34,064 nucleotides of DNA. It comes from DAOPKN01 sp035391225 (GTDB lineage Bacteria > Thermotogota > Thermotogae > MWEM01). The stretch spans positions 1 through 34,064 of the forward strand of contig DAOPKN010000025.1 in assembly GCA_035391225.1 (NCBI GenBank), written 5' to 3'. The notes beneath the pieces are model-generated. The model saw only the letters and a program-made list of their open reading frames with translations. It was not told where the DNA came from and ran no database searches. Positions 1 through 7,238 of this stretch are shown here, piece after piece; position 1 is the first letter of the stretch, and every line of letters starts with the position of its first letter. A program made the position numbers and the translations under genes.

Positions 1-236
1 GTTTCGTGCGCGAGGTGGAGCAGGTAGATCAGCACGTCCGCCATTTCGTCTTCCAATTGTTCCCGGTTCTCTTGCACTACGGTATCCAGGTCCTTATCGA
101 AAGACCACTGGAAAATTTCCAGCAGTTCGGCGCTTTCCAGGCACACGGAAATCGCGAGGTTTTTCGGGGTGTTGTACTTCTTCCAATCCCGCTCCTCGCG
201 GAACGCGATGATCTTTTCTTGCAATTCTCGAAGCAT
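1..236 (-). CDS. MazG-like nucleotide pyrophosphohydrolase, partial
   Basis: The first 78 codons of a minus-strand gene that runs off the left edge of the window. The start ATG (234-236) is preceded by a strong GGGAGG ribosome site at 243-248. The all-alpha MazG/dCTP-pyrophosphatase fold is suggested by an N-terminal helix beginning MLRELQEKI, then ExxE (E34, E37) followed by FQW, and ExxD (E64, D67) in a segment reading EDEMADVLIY. These acidic pairs bind magnesium in the family, which hydrolyses (d)NTPs to monophosphate and pyrophosphate to clean the nucleotide pool. Family members of this short type are about 100-120 residues, so roughly a third is missing. It lies downstream of tRNA-Asn but is separated from it by a terminator. 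Substrate cannot be told from the fragment. Confidence 0.85.
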   Translation of the reverse strand, partial: MLRELQEKIIAFREERDWKKYNTPKNLAISVCLESAELLEIFQWSFDKDLDTVVQENREQLEDEMADVLIYLLHLAHE

Positions 237-250
237 GTCCTCTCCCTCCC

Positions 251-286
251 GGAAAAACAAAAAACCCCACCGAAACGTGGGGTTTT
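251..286 (-). terminator. Intrinsic terminator of tRNA-Asn
   Basis: A perfect 10-bp stem (261-270 with 277-286, arms AAAACCCCAC / GTGGGGTTTT) with a 6-base loop. On the minus strand it is followed by a T-rich tail (bases 265 down to 253). It begins 5 bases after the tRNA CCA end and ends just before the MazG-like start, so it separates the two. Confidence 0.9.
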
Positions 287-291
287 GCGAT

Positions 292-366
292 TGGCTCCTG
301 CGGAGGGACTCGAACCCCCAACCCTGCGGTTAACAGCCGCATGCTCTACCATTGAGCTACGCAGGA
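292..366 (-). tRNA. tRNA-Asn (anticodon GTT)
   Basis: Cloverleaf on the minus strand. The acceptor stem is TCCTGCG (360-366) pairing with CGCAGGA (296-302). The D arm contains AGCTCAATGGTAGAGC. The anticodon stem is GCGGC/GCCGC-like around loop CTGTTAA, giving anticodon GTT. The T arm has GGTTCGAGTCC. Discriminator G and a genomically encoded CCA end at 292-294. It has its own promoter and terminator and appears to be a single-tRNA transcript. Confidence 0.97.
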
Positions 367-379
367 ACAGACCGGATGA

Positions 380-408
380 ATTGTAGCAGATTATGCCGCA
401 AAAATCAA
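380..408 (-). promoter_or_regulatory. Promoter of tRNA-Asn
   Basis: On the minus strand, -35 TTGATT (403-408), a 17-base spacer and -10 TACAAT (380-385) carrying an upstream TGC (extended -10). The predicted start falls about 7 bases before the tRNA 5' end, as expected for a tRNA promoter. Confidence 0.8.
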
Positions 409-448
409 GCAAGTGGGATTGTAAAGAAAAAATGAACAGAAAGCGGAG

Positions 449-1834
449 TTAACGATCCCCAAGCGTTCCTGGCGCGACACCGGTATCCGTTTCCATCTTT
501 CGATGGAAATGTCGGATTTCCCGGATGACCATGTATAGGGTGATGCCGAATGCGAGGAAATCGGCCAAGGGAAAGGAAATCCACACCCCGGTGAGTTCGA
601 AGAAACGGGGAAGAACGAGCACCAGCGGAATCAAGAAGAGGATCTGGCGCGACATGGAAAGGAACAACGAGGGCAATGCCTTGCCGATCGCCTGGAATAG
701 CGAGGCTCCCACCACTTGGAATCCGATCACCGGGAAGGAGATCACCAGCAAGCGAATGGCATGCACCCCCTGGCGGATGAGTTCCTCGTCGGTGGTGAAG
801 ATCTTCATCAGCTGGGTGGGGAGGAGAAGCAGGATCAAGAAAGCGCCGACACTCCAGAGCGTTGCGGCCTTTGTGGCTTCGAACACCGAATCCCGCGCGC
901 GTTTCCACTGCCTCGCTCCGTAGTTGAATCCCAAAAGGGGTTGCAACCCCTGCGAAAGGCCGAACATGGGCATGAACAGGAACATGAGCAGGCGGTTGAG
1001 CGTGCCGTACACCGCGATGGAAATGTCTCCACCGTACAGCGCCAGCGTGTTGTTCAGGATCGCGGCAAGAGCGCTTCCCGCGATTTGGCGAAAGAACGAA
1101 GCGGATCCCACCGGGATCATTTCGCGGATCAATTCCCATTTCCAAAGGAAATTTTTCATGTGCACGTGCAGCACGCTTTTGCCGCTGGAAAAGTAGAAAA
1201 CCAGGTACACCGCGGTGGTCGCCTGGGAAAGAACCGTGGCGAGTGCGGCACCCCGGATGCCCATGTCCAGGGCGAAGATGAAGATGGGGTCAAGGATGAT
1301 GTTGAGTCCGGCGGAAATGAGCATCGTTAGCATCGCAACCCGGGCATTCCCCTCCGCGCGAACCAGGTTGTTGCTTCCCATGGAGAAGGAAAACACCACT
1401 GTGCCCAGAAGGATGGTTCCCATGTATTCCCGGGCATAGGGCAGAATGTTGTCGGTGGCGCCGAAAAGGCGCAACAGGGGAGAGAGGAAAATCAGCCCCA
1501 GCGTGGAAATGATTGCGGAGAAGAAGAGCAACAGCGAAAACACGTTTCCCGTGACCTGGTGGGCCTTTTCGTAGTCTTTTGCCCCAAGGGCGCGGGAAAC
1601 CATGGAAGCGCCGCCGATGCCAATCATCATGGCGAAGGCCATTACCACCATTTGGATGGGAAACGACACCCCAACCCCGGCAATGCCCAGCGGCCCAACT
1701 CCCCTGCCGATGTAGATGGCATCGACAAGGTTGTACAGGGCTTGGACGAACATACCAATGATGGCGGGAACGGAGAGTTTTATCAGGACTTCTCGTACAG
1801 GTGCTTCACCCAGCATCCGGGTTCGGTTTTCCAT
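449..1834 (-). CDS. MATE family multidrug efflux transporter
   Basis: Cation-coupled exporter of the MATE superfamily (461 aa, normal length, 12 predicted membrane segments). The two pseudo-repeats are visible: an N-terminal half beginning LSVPAIIGMFVQALYNLVD and a second half around residue 235 (IPVGSASFFRQIAG). The QALYNLVDAIYIG segment and the G-rich loop before RALGAKDYEKA are typical of the MepA/DinF-like branch. The ATG at 1832-1834 has AGGAGG seven bases upstream, and that site overlaps the stop codon of the marR gene (TAGGAGG), so the two are transcribed and probably translated together. A longer reading frame continues upstream in the marR region but is a shadow. The marR-MATE order resembles the mepR-mepA pair of Staphylococcus, which suggests drug or toxic-compound efflux repressed by the regulator. 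The substrate is unknown. Confidence 0.93.
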   Translation of the reverse strand: MENRTRMLGEAPVREVLIKLSVPAIIGMFVQALYNLVDAIYIGRGVGPLGIAGVGVSFPIQMVVMAFAMMIGIGGASMVSRALGAKDYEKAHQVTGNVFSLLLFFSAIISTLGLIFLSPLLRLFGATDNILPYAREYMGTILLGTVVFSFSMGSNNLVRAEGNARVAMLTMLISAGLNIILDPIFIFALDMGIRGAALATVLSQATTAVYLVFYFSSGKSVLHVHMKNFLWKWELIREMIPVGSASFFRQIAGSALAAILNNTLALYGGDISIAVYGTLNRLLMFLFMPMFGLSQGLQPLLGFNYGARQWKRARDSVFEATKAATLWSVGAFLILLLLPTQLMKIFTTDEELIRQGVHAIRLLVISFPVIGFQVVGASLFQAIGKALPSLFLSMSRQILFLIPLVLVLPRFFELTGVWISFPLADFLAFGITLYMVIREIRHFHRKMETDTGVAPGTLGDR

Positions 1835-1845
1835 GGCCGTGCCTC

Positions 1846-2268
1846 CTATGATTCGATGTTTTCCACCATTTTTTCCAGGGTTCGCTCCACGATTTCCAGT
1901 TCGGAGGGATGAATGTTTCGTGCGAGGCCTTCGAACCATCTGTCCGCCATTCGTTTGATTTCCGGAACCATTTCGCGCCCCTTTTCGGTGAGCGTCAGGA
2001 TTTTTTCCCTGTGGTCCAGCGGATTCACCCGCCGGAACACCAAGCCCATTTGCACCAATTTCTTGACGTGCCGGGCGATCGTGGTTTTGTCGAGCCCGAT
2101 GCTTTCGCCCAGTTTTTCCTGGTTGATACCCTTCTCCTCGTGGGAAAGCCAAACCAGGATGCCCAGGTGGCTTGTGCCAAGGTTGAGGGAACGTGCTGAC
2201 AGCGAGAGAACCCGGCCCCGGTCGTGGGCCAGGCAAGAGAGCAATCGCTGGAAGTTTCTGCTCCGCAT
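1846..2268 (-). CDS. MarR family transcriptional regulator
   Basis: A 140-residue winged-helix regulator. The core reads LGTSHLGILVWLSHEEKGINQEKLGESIGLDKTT (split here only by position, residues about 32-65): DNA-recognition helix near GLDKTTIARHVKKL, then the wing NPLDHREKILTLTEKG, the classic D-x-R-x-(K) MarR wing. I chose the ATG at 2266-2268 because GGAGG lies 6 bases upstream; an in-frame ATG at 2310 overlaps the promoter -10 and has no ribosome site. It is followed after 11 bases by the MATE gene. Family members usually repress their own operon and release DNA on binding small phenolic or lipophilic ligands. An inverted repeat across its promoter is the likely operator. Confidence 0.93.
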   Translation of the reverse strand: MRSRNFQRLLSCLAHDRGRVLSLSARSLNLGTSHLGILVWLSHEEKGINQEKLGESIGLDKTTIARHVKKLVQMGLVFRRVNPLDHREKILTLTEKGREMVPEIKRMADRWFEGLARNIHPSELEIVERTLEKMVENIES

Positions 2269-2300
2269 CCTTTCCTCCGATTCCCAAAAAAAGGTTCCCC

Positions 2301-2329
2301 ATTGTACCACAAATTAGTTGCATGTACAA
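2301..2329 (-). promoter_or_regulatory. marR-MATE promoter with inverted-repeat operator
   Basis: On the minus strand, -35 TTGTAC (2324-2329), an exact 17-base spacer and -10 TACAAT (2301-2306) preceded by TGG. The hexamers TTGTAC (plus strand 2302-2307) and GTACAA (2324-2329) form a perfect inverted repeat whose arms sit on both promoter elements, 22 bp (about two helical turns) apart. That geometry suits an autorepressing MarR dimer pair; binding is inferred. Confidence 0.7.
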
Positions 2330-2360
2330 CCATTTCGATTTTTTTGGTCGCTTTTTGGGG

Positions 2361-2366
2361 TATAAT
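2361..2366 (+). promoter_or_regulatory. Likely -10 box of the PDZ-like gene
   Basis: Perfect TATAAT on the plus strand, 86 bases before the ATG of the exported PDZ-like protein. No good -35 is seen (T-rich sequence at the right distance). The roughly 75-base untranslated leader shows no recognisable riboswitch fold. Confidence 0.55.
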
Positions 2367-2452
2367 GGAAGAAGAGATACGAAGGCTGCGGAAAACGGAT
2401 TTTTCGAGGGTATATGTTATTGGAAACCACAGCATGAAGGAGGAGATTGGAA

Positions 2453-2914
2453 ATGAAGAGAATGATCGTTCTGATGGCCGTTTTGTTCCTTGTGATGGCA
2501 ACGATGGGTTTGGCACAGCTGCGCCTGGGGATTCGCGCGCAAGACACGTATAACGGTGTCATGATCACCGAAGTCATGCCCGGCTATCCCGCGTACGGTT
2601 ACCTGCAACCGGGAGATATCGTTGTGGCTGCCCAAATATACCCCAACTACTACCCCAACCCGATTCCCATGGGTCCTGGTGGTGGCGGTGTCGTGTTGAT
2701 GGGCCCCATGAACCAACAAATCGTGATCCAAAACTACGCGTGGAACGCAAATTCCATTTACAGCATGTACCAGCTGCAGAACATCATCCTGAACGCCCCG
2801 GTGAACTCCACCCTGGTCATTTGGGTTCGACGATGGGGAGTGGTGTATTCCTTCGTGATCCAGCTGATGGATAACTGGAACCAAGGCGTCGTCATGATGA
2901 TGCAGATTCCATGA
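2453..2914 (+). CDS. Small exported PDZ-like protein
   Basis: A 153-residue protein. Residues 1-21 form a signal peptide (MKR, then a hydrophobic run, then GLA before Q22). The mature part starts LRLGIRAQ and continues GVMITEVMPGYPAYGYLQPGD, matching the first half of a PDZ domain (carboxylate loop, then the 'pre-A.AGLQPGD' turn). Residues 62-88 are a Tyr/Pro/Gly-rich insertion, then SIYSMYQLQNII and a strand pair VIWVRRWGVVYSFVIQL complete a PDZ-like end. The ATG is chosen over an in-frame TTG six bases upstream because AAGGAGGAG is 7 bases from the ATG. It stands alone between a promoter and a strong terminator. No protease domain is attached, so it may bind peptides or be an envelope adaptor. 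Function is not known. Confidence 0.75.
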   Translation: MKRMIVLMAVLFLVMATMGLAQLRLGIRAQDTYNGVMITEVMPGYPAYGYLQPGDIVVAAQIYPNYYPNPIPMGPGGGGVVLMGPMNQQIVIQNYAWNANSIYSMYQLQNIILNAPVNSTLVIWVRRWGVVYSFVIQLMDNWNQGVVMMMQIP

Positions 2915-2938
2915 TTGATCTGGATCTCTGAAACCTTT

Positions 2939-2963
2939 AACCCCGGGAAACCGGGGTTTTTTT
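2939..2963 (+). terminator. Intrinsic terminator of the PDZ-like gene
   Basis: Stem CCCCGG (2941-2946) / CCGGGG (2951-2956) with a GAAA tetraloop and extra A-T pairs, followed by seven T on the plus strand. The stop codon of the opposing glycosyltransferase gene (TTA at 2962-2964) lies in the T tract. Confidence 0.92.
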
Positions 2964-4107
2964 ATGCCAGTTTTCGGGTGAAAGCCTTCCAGCATTCTTG
3001 TTTTTGCAACCAGTTTTCCAGCACGTGCGCCACGTCCGTTTGCTTTCCGAAAGCACGGGTGAGTGTTTGGCCAGTTTCCGCTGCAACGTGATCCAGGAAC
3101 GTTTTTGCCCGTTCCTCCAGGTCGTCTTGCAGGAAAATGCCGGGGTAGGGCCAGAGTTCTTCGAAGGAAATCTTGTGAACCCGCAAGCTTTGGAGGTGGC
3201 CACGGTACTTGTCCCGGAAGTAGGCGAAGCGAAGGACGTCTTCTTGCGCCTTTTTCCACGCGGGAGGGTGTGCTTCGGGGGGGAGGTGGCGAATCCGCTG
3301 CAACGGATCGAAGTAAAACCGGAATCCCCGCAGGCGGGCGTTGAACACGTAATCCATGTCTTCCCCGCGGTGGATCAGGGGGTCGAAGGGGATGGCCTGC
3401 ATGACCCTGCGGTGCATCACCATGTTTCCTCCCAGTGCCAGCATGGTTGACTTGAACCGGGGAAACGCTTCCGAGAGGCGCGCCAAGCCCTGCCGCATGA
3501 CCCGGATCTTGGGCCAGCAGGGTGGTTCGTGCAACGTTTCTGGGGGTGGGGATTCTTCGAGGTAAGGACCCGCTTTTCCATCGATGAGCCCACCATCTGG
3601 AGCGGTTTCTCCCATGCCTTCCATGCACCGGGAAAAAAAAGCCTTGTCCTCGATGATTTCGTCGTCGTCGAGGAAAATGGCCACCTCCAGCTGTTTTTCC
3701 AGCGCAAGGAAGAGCATCCCGTTGCGAATCCCGGCGTAACTGTATGGCTCCAGTAGAGACTGTAGCTGCTCGTCGGGTTTCGTTTCTACCCGAAGTAACC
3801 GCTGCTGCATTTCACCGGTGGTGACGAAGTGGCACTCGGGGAAAAACTCCTGGAGCTGCTCCTTTTTGCGTTGCAGCTTTTGCAGCGAATCCGGATGGGT
3901 GCATGCCAACAAAACGGTAATGCCCAAACTGTGCCCCTTTTCCTCTTCGTGGTGCAAGAGGTTTTGGAGGGTTCGGGGGAGGGTTCCTTCCCCCGAAAAA
4001 TCGCTGGGATGATCGAAGACCCCCGCTTCTGGAGCTTGCGGGTCGGTCCAGTAGGAAGGGATCAGGATGCCCACTTGCCCCGTTTGGGCTTCTCTATCCC
4101 AGGGCAA
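2962..4107 (-). CDS. Glycosyltransferase, family 2-like (GT-A fold)
   Basis: A 381-residue cytoplasmic protein. It opens with GILIPSYW (a GT-A first strand), has the metal- and nucleotide-binding DDD at 147-149 (AIFLDDDE), a GGNMVMHR segment near 227 and GED (248-250) in HRGEDMDYVFNARLRG, the acceptor-side acidic motif of GT2 enzymes, then a conserved-looking RIRHLPPEAHPP. It probably transfers a sugar from a nucleotide donor to a glycan or other acceptor. Start choice is uncertain: TTG at 4105-4107 has GGAGAG five bases upstream and overlaps the SDR stop by 14 bases; GTG at 4072-4074 is the alternative and would give MGILIPSYW. The larger open frame upstream is a shadow of the SDR gene. Co-transcribed with the SDR. 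Donor and acceptor are unknown; no polysaccharide locus is nearby. Confidence 0.8.
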   Translation of the reverse strand: MPWDREAQTGQVGILIPSYWTDPQAPEAGVFDHPSDFSGEGTLPRTLQNLLHHEEEKGHSLGITVLLACTHPDSLQKLQRKKEQLQEFFPECHFVTTGEMQQRLLRVETKPDEQLQSLLEPYSYAGIRNGMLFLALEKQLEVAIFLDDDEIIEDKAFFSRCMEGMGETAPDGGLIDGKAGPYLEESPPPETLHEPPCWPKIRVMRQGLARLSEAFPRFKSTMLALGGNMVMHRRVMQAIPFDPLIHRGEDMDYVFNARLRGFRFYFDPLQRIRHLPPEAHPPAWKKAQEDVLRFAYFRDKYRGHLQSLRVHKISFEELWPYPGIFLQDDLEERAKTFLDHVAAETGQTLTRAFGKQTDVAHVLENWLQKQECWKAFTRKLA

Positions 4108-5083
4108 AGGACTCTCCGGGTTGGAACCAGCGGATGGTATCGCTGAGCGAATCGCGCATGTCCCTGGGGCAAAACCCAAGTTGAACAGATGCCTTGGAAT
4201 GGTTGTAGGTATACGCGCGGGTAAGGGCATGAATGGCGTACAGCGTGAAGCGGGGCTTGGTGTTGGTGATCGCGTAGTAAAGAGGGGTGAACAGCGCAAA
4301 AAAGGAAGCCAGCCCAGCGGAGACAAAGCGCACCTTGATGGGATGGCCGACGATATCGGAGATCATGTGCACCATCTGCTGCATCTCGATCACGCGGTTT
4401 CCCAGCAGGTAAACTTGACCCCTTTCCCCCTTTTCCATGGCTTGGATAGCTCCGTTAGCAACGTCGCGAACGTCCACGAAATCGAAATTCCCGTGGAAAC
4501 AAAGGGGCAGTTTTCCCCGGGAGATGTCGCGAACCACGTGCCCCATTTCCGAAAGCCGGAAATCGTAGGGGCCAATGACGCCCGTTGGGCAGATGATGCG
4601 AACGTCCAACCCTTGCTCGGCAGCTTGCAACACCTCGAGCGAAGCCATGGCTTTGGATTTGCCGTAATGCCCCCTGACCTTCCCGGGGTCGAAAGGTAAC
4701 CCTTCGTGGATCTCCCCTCCACGGGGCGGCTCCGCCAGCGCATGGATGGAACTGCAATGCACCATCCTTTTCACCTTGTGCTGCATGCAACTAAGCAGTA
4801 CGTTTTGGGTTCCTCCCACGTTGACTTCGTAGATCTTGCGCGTTTTGCCCGGGGAAATGGCGATGATCCCTGCAAGGTGATACACCTCTTCGATTCCTTC
4901 CATTGCCCGGTGCACCGCATCCGGATCGCGCACGTCCCCCACTGCCATTTCCACTCCCAGCCCATCGAGTGGCTTGGTGTCTTCACCCGGCGCAAGCAAA
5001 GCCCGTACTTCTTGTCCGTTTTGCAAGAGTGTACGCACCAATACGTTTCCGATATGTCCCGTTGCTCCGGTTACCAGGATCAT
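4094..5083 (-). CDS. Extended SDR, NAD(P)-dependent sugar epimerase/reductase-like
   Basis: A 329-residue Rossmann enzyme. The glycine motif GATGHIG (6-12) binds the cofactor, D50 in VGDVRD contacts the adenine, the catalytic serine is in CSSIHA (110-115) and the YxxxK pair is Y140/K144 (HYGKSKA). The C-terminal half (FDFVDVRDVANG, then an amphipathic or hydrophobic stretch near FFALFTPLYYAITN) is like the dihydroflavonol-reductase/HpnA-like group of extended SDRs. The ATG at 5081-5083 has GGGGAGG seven bases upstream; an in-frame extension to 5191 would cover the promoter and is rejected. It precedes and overlaps the glycosyltransferase gene, so it may make or modify the nucleotide sugar that enzyme uses. 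It could equally act on a ketone or steroid-like substrate. A TGAAC-N4-GTTCA palindrome overlaps its -35. Confidence 0.85.
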   Translation of the reverse strand: MILVTGATGHIGNVLVRTLLQNGQEVRALLAPGEDTKPLDGLGVEMAVGDVRDPDAVHRAMEGIEEVYHLAGIIAISPGKTRKIYEVNVGGTQNVLLSCMQHKVKRMVHCSSIHALAEPPRGGEIHEGLPFDPGKVRGHYGKSKAMASLEVLQAAEQGLDVRIICPTGVIGPYDFRLSEMGHVVRDISRGKLPLCFHGNFDFVDVRDVANGAIQAMEKGERGQVYLLGNRVIEMQQMVHMISDIVGHPIKVRFVSAGLASFFALFTPLYYAITNTKPRFTLYAIHALTRAYTYNHSKASVQLGFCPRDMRDSLSDTIRWFQPGESFALG

Positions 5084-5135
5084 TCCTACACCTCCCCTGA
5101 ACGTTGGATCAGCCACTTTTCCTTTTCCAAAAAAG

Positions 5136-5164
5136 AGTATAGCACAAAAAATGAAAAAAGTGAA
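5136..5164 (-). promoter_or_regulatory. Promoter of the SDR-glycosyltransferase operon
   Basis: On the minus strand, -35 TTCACT (5159-5164), 17-base spacer, -10 TATACT (5136-5141) with upstream TGC (extended). Start predicted about 45 bases before the SDR ATG. Confidence 0.65.
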
Positions 5165-5174
5165 CACATGTTCA
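5161..5174. promoter_or_regulatory. Candidate operator TGAAC-N4-GTTCA, copy 1
   Basis: A 14-bp palindrome TGAAC ACAT GTTCA overlapping the -35 of the SDR promoter. The same motif occurs at the RND promoter (18263-18276) and 74 bp upstream of that (18337-18350). The form is like TetR-type operators; the cognate regulator is not in this window. Confidence 0.6.
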
Positions 5175-5206
5175 TTGGTTGGAACTACCAATAAGGGATG
5201 GGGGGA

Positions 5207-6268
5207 TTACTGGAAAGAAAAGGATTCCTTCACGTGGATGAGGTCGGCTTCGAGCTCCAGCACCTGTTGTACCAGCTCGGGATGGAAGGAGATGTTTTTC
5301 TGGTTTTGCAAGAATTCCATGGCCCGGGAATAAGACCAGGCTTCCTTGTAGGGGCGCTTGCTGGTGAGGGCATCGAACACGTCAACGATTCCGACAACCT
5401 GGGCTTCCAGGGGGATCTCGTTCGCGCGAAGACCCTGGGGATACCCGCTGCCGTCCCACTTTTCGTGGTGGGAAAGAGCAATGAGAGCCGCTTTTTTGAG
5501 GATGGGGTGGATGGAATCTTTGAGCAAGTTGAAACCGATGGTGGTGTGTTGTTGCATGGCTTTCCATTCTTCAGGGTCCAGCGGGCCAGGTTTGAGTAGG
5601 ATCTTATCGCTGATGCCCACCTTCCCGATATCGTGCATGGGAGCGGTGAGTCGAATTTGCAGCGATTCTTCTTGACTCATCCCGATGGCTTCCGCCACGA
5701 GCCGCGCCATTTGCCCCACGCGTTCGGTGTGCTGGCCAGTGACGTGATCGCGCGTTTGGGCTACCTGGGAAAGCCGTTTCAACAGTTCCAGCGCCATGGC
5801 CTCGAAGTTCTGGGCGGCTTTCTGGTACTGCCCGGTCAGGACTTCCAGTTCCTGGGCTTTCTTTTCCAGGTTGAGGTAGAACCCCTGCCGCTCCACGGCA
5901 TAACGAATCACGCGATGGAGGATGGTCCGGTTCAGTTGGTTCTTGATGAGGTAATCCTGGGCACCGTGTTTGAGCGATTCCAGCGCCCAATCCGATTCCT
6001 CGTGGCCGGTGATCACAACAACGGGAACAAGGGGGCATTGTTGCCGCAGGCGGACGAGGGTTTCGAGCCCCCAACTGTCCAATAGGTACAGGTCAAGCAG
6101 AATGATATCGATGGTCTGGGTTTTCAGGACTTCGAAAGCATCTTGGAGAGAAGCAACGTGGTGAAACTCACGAGAAGACTCTTCCCCGTTTCGAAGAAGA
6201 TTTTTCAAGATGAATAGATCCACTGGATTGTCTTCGACGATCAGCATGTTCCAGGGCTTGGCAGGCAA
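5207..6268 (-). CDS. Response regulator REC-HD-GYP, c-di-GMP phosphodiesterase
   Basis: A 353-residue two-domain regulator. The receiver (about 7-125) has acidic pocket E12/D13, phospho-acceptor D59 (ILLDLYL) and K109. A coiled linker (130-160) leads to an HD-GYP domain (165-345) with H212-D213 (HDIGK), HHEKWDGSGYPQG (267-279) and the DVFDAL segment, all metal ligands and the GYP signature intact, so it should hydrolyse cyclic di-GMP when its receiver is phosphorylated. Start is TTG at 6266-6268 with GGGAGG six bases upstream; the first in-frame ATG is inside the first receiver strand. It follows the REC-HPt gene by 22 bases and is probably in the same transcript, which suggests phosphoryl flow between them. 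Confidence 0.93.
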   Translation of the reverse strand: MPAKPWNMLIVEDNPVDLFILKNLLRNGEESSREFHHVASLQDAFEVLKTQTIDIILLDLYLLDSWGLETLVRLRQQCPLVPVVVITGHEESDWALESLKHGAQDYLIKNQLNRTILHRVIRYAVERQGFYLNLEKKAQELEVLTGQYQKAAQNFEAMALELLKRLSQVAQTRDHVTGQHTERVGQMARLVAEAIGMSQEESLQIRLTAPMHDIGKVGISDKILLKPGPLDPEEWKAMQQHTTIGFNLLKDSIHPILKKAALIALSHHEKWDGSGYPQGLRANEIPLEAQVVGIVDVFDALTSKRPYKEAWSYSRAMEFLQNQKNISFHPELVQQVLELEADLIHVKESFSFQ

Positions 6269-6290
6269 AGAATTCCTCCCAGAGGGGGTA

Positions 6291-7049
6291 TTACCGGAAA
6301 TTTTCCAGGTACACCTTAATTTTTTCCATTTCCCCGCTCAGGCGCACGAAAACGGAGTGTGCCTCTTCGAGGTCATTATTCTTGGCCATTTTCTCGATTT
6401 GCTGCGCCAGGTCACAGGCTTCCTTGGCGTCGAAATTCGACAGGCTCCCTTTGAACTTGTGCGCACTTTTCTCCAGGTCAGATGCGTTCTTCCCCTGGAT
6501 GTCTTCCTCCATCTTTTGCATCTGGGGGGGGTAGTATTCCAGGAATTCCTGGATCAACCCCACCAGTTCCTCGCTGGAACCTCCCAGGATCTTGATCAAG
6601 CGCGAAAGGTTTGCGGGAGGTTTCTCCACGAAATCGTAGGGTTGCGAATACTTGGCCCAAATTTGCAGGATGGTGTCGTACAGCTCTTCTTCCTGGATTG
6701 GTTTGGAAACGTACCCGTCCATACCGGCTTCGAGGCAGCGCTCGCGGTCGCCCTTCATGGCGTGGGCGGTGAGAGCAATGATGGGGATATGGCCTCCCGC
6801 CTCTTCCTCGCGTTTGCGAATGATGCGCGTTGCTTCCAGGCCGTCCATCACTGGCATCTGTACATCCATAAGGATCAGGTCGAAGTTTTCCTGCTCCATC
6901 AATTGCAGCACTTCCTTTCCGGAAGCCACGGCCCGAATCGTCCATCCTTTTCGCTGCACGAGCAAAACGGTGAGTTTCTGGCTGATCAGGTCGTCTTCTG
7001 CCAAAAGGATGTTGAGCTTCTTGTTCCCGATCGTTTGGTCTTTTTCCAT
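6291..7049 (-). CDS. REC-HPt phosphorelay protein
   Basis: A 252-residue protein with a receiver domain (about 12-130: D19/D20, phospho-acceptor D62 in LILMDVQMP, K116 in YVSKP) followed by a histidine phosphotransfer domain (145-250) whose phospho-histidine is H197 in SAHKFKGSLSNF. No kinase or output domain is present, so it should act as a phosphoryl shuttle: accept phosphate on D62 and pass it through H197, or the reverse. Such tails normally sit at the end of hybrid kinases; here they are free-standing. ATG at 7047-7049 has AAAGGAG eight bases upstream. Likely partners are the downstream REC-HD-GYP protein, the divergent REC-PAS-HD-GYP protein, and the hybrid kinase at 11714-14482, whose own receiver looks defective. 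Confidence 0.92.
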   Translation of the reverse strand: MEKDQTIGNKKLNILLAEDDLISQKLTVLLVQRKGWTIRAVASGKEVLQLMEQENFDLILMDVQMPVMDGLEATRIIRKREEEAGGHIPIIALTAHAMKGDRERCLEAGMDGYVSKPIQEEELYDTILQIWAKYSQPYDFVEKPPANLSRLIKILGGSSEELVGLIQEFLEYYPPQMQKMEEDIQGKNASDLEKSAHKFKGSLSNFDAKEACDLAQQIEKMAKNNDLEEAHSVFVRLSGEMEKIKVYLENFR

Positions 7050-7109
7050 CAAGCATACTCCTTTCCAGGAAAAAAATCCCCCAGGGGTTTCTTGGAATGA
7101 TCTTTGGAG

Positions 7110-7118
7110 ATTATACCA
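7110..7118 (-). promoter_or_regulatory. Extended -10 promoter of REC-HPt/HD-GYP operon
   Basis: TGGTATAAT on the minus strand (-10 at 7110-7115), about 60 bases before the ATG. The -35 position has no clear match, which is usual for extended -10 promoters. Confidence 0.65.
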
Positions 7119-7193
7119 TTTTCTGTGCCAGATAGAAGCATCGCCATTTTGCCCAATTTCCGAGTTTTTTCGCGAAAAGTTCCCGAATAAAAT

Positions 7194-7203
7194 GTGGTAT
7201 CAT
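7194..7203 (+). promoter_or_regulatory. Extended -10 promoter of the REC-PAS-HD-GYP gene
   Basis: GTGGTATCAT on the plus strand, 35 bases before the start codon and followed by AAGGAGG at 7224-7230. The GTGGTAT form recurs at other promoters in the window. Confidence 0.6.
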
Positions 7204-7238
7204 AGGGGAAACCACTTTTTTGGAAGGAGGCATGGTTG

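Noticed and set aside
449..2329. A 626-residue open frame joining the MATE gene with upstream sequence
   Set aside because: Its N-terminal 165 residues run antisense-frame through the marR gene and are Pro/Gly/Arg rich; the MATE protein has a strong ribosome site at 1835-1845.
2367..2452. Riboswitch in the leader of the PDZ-like gene
   Set aside because: About 75 bases with no recognisable conserved core and no hairpin plus T run.
5174..5192. Hairpin ATTGGT / ACCAAT as a terminator of the REC-HD-GYP operon
   Set aside because: A 6-bp A-T rich stem with no T tract directly after it on the minus strand; the nearby T runs belong to the SDR promoter spacer.
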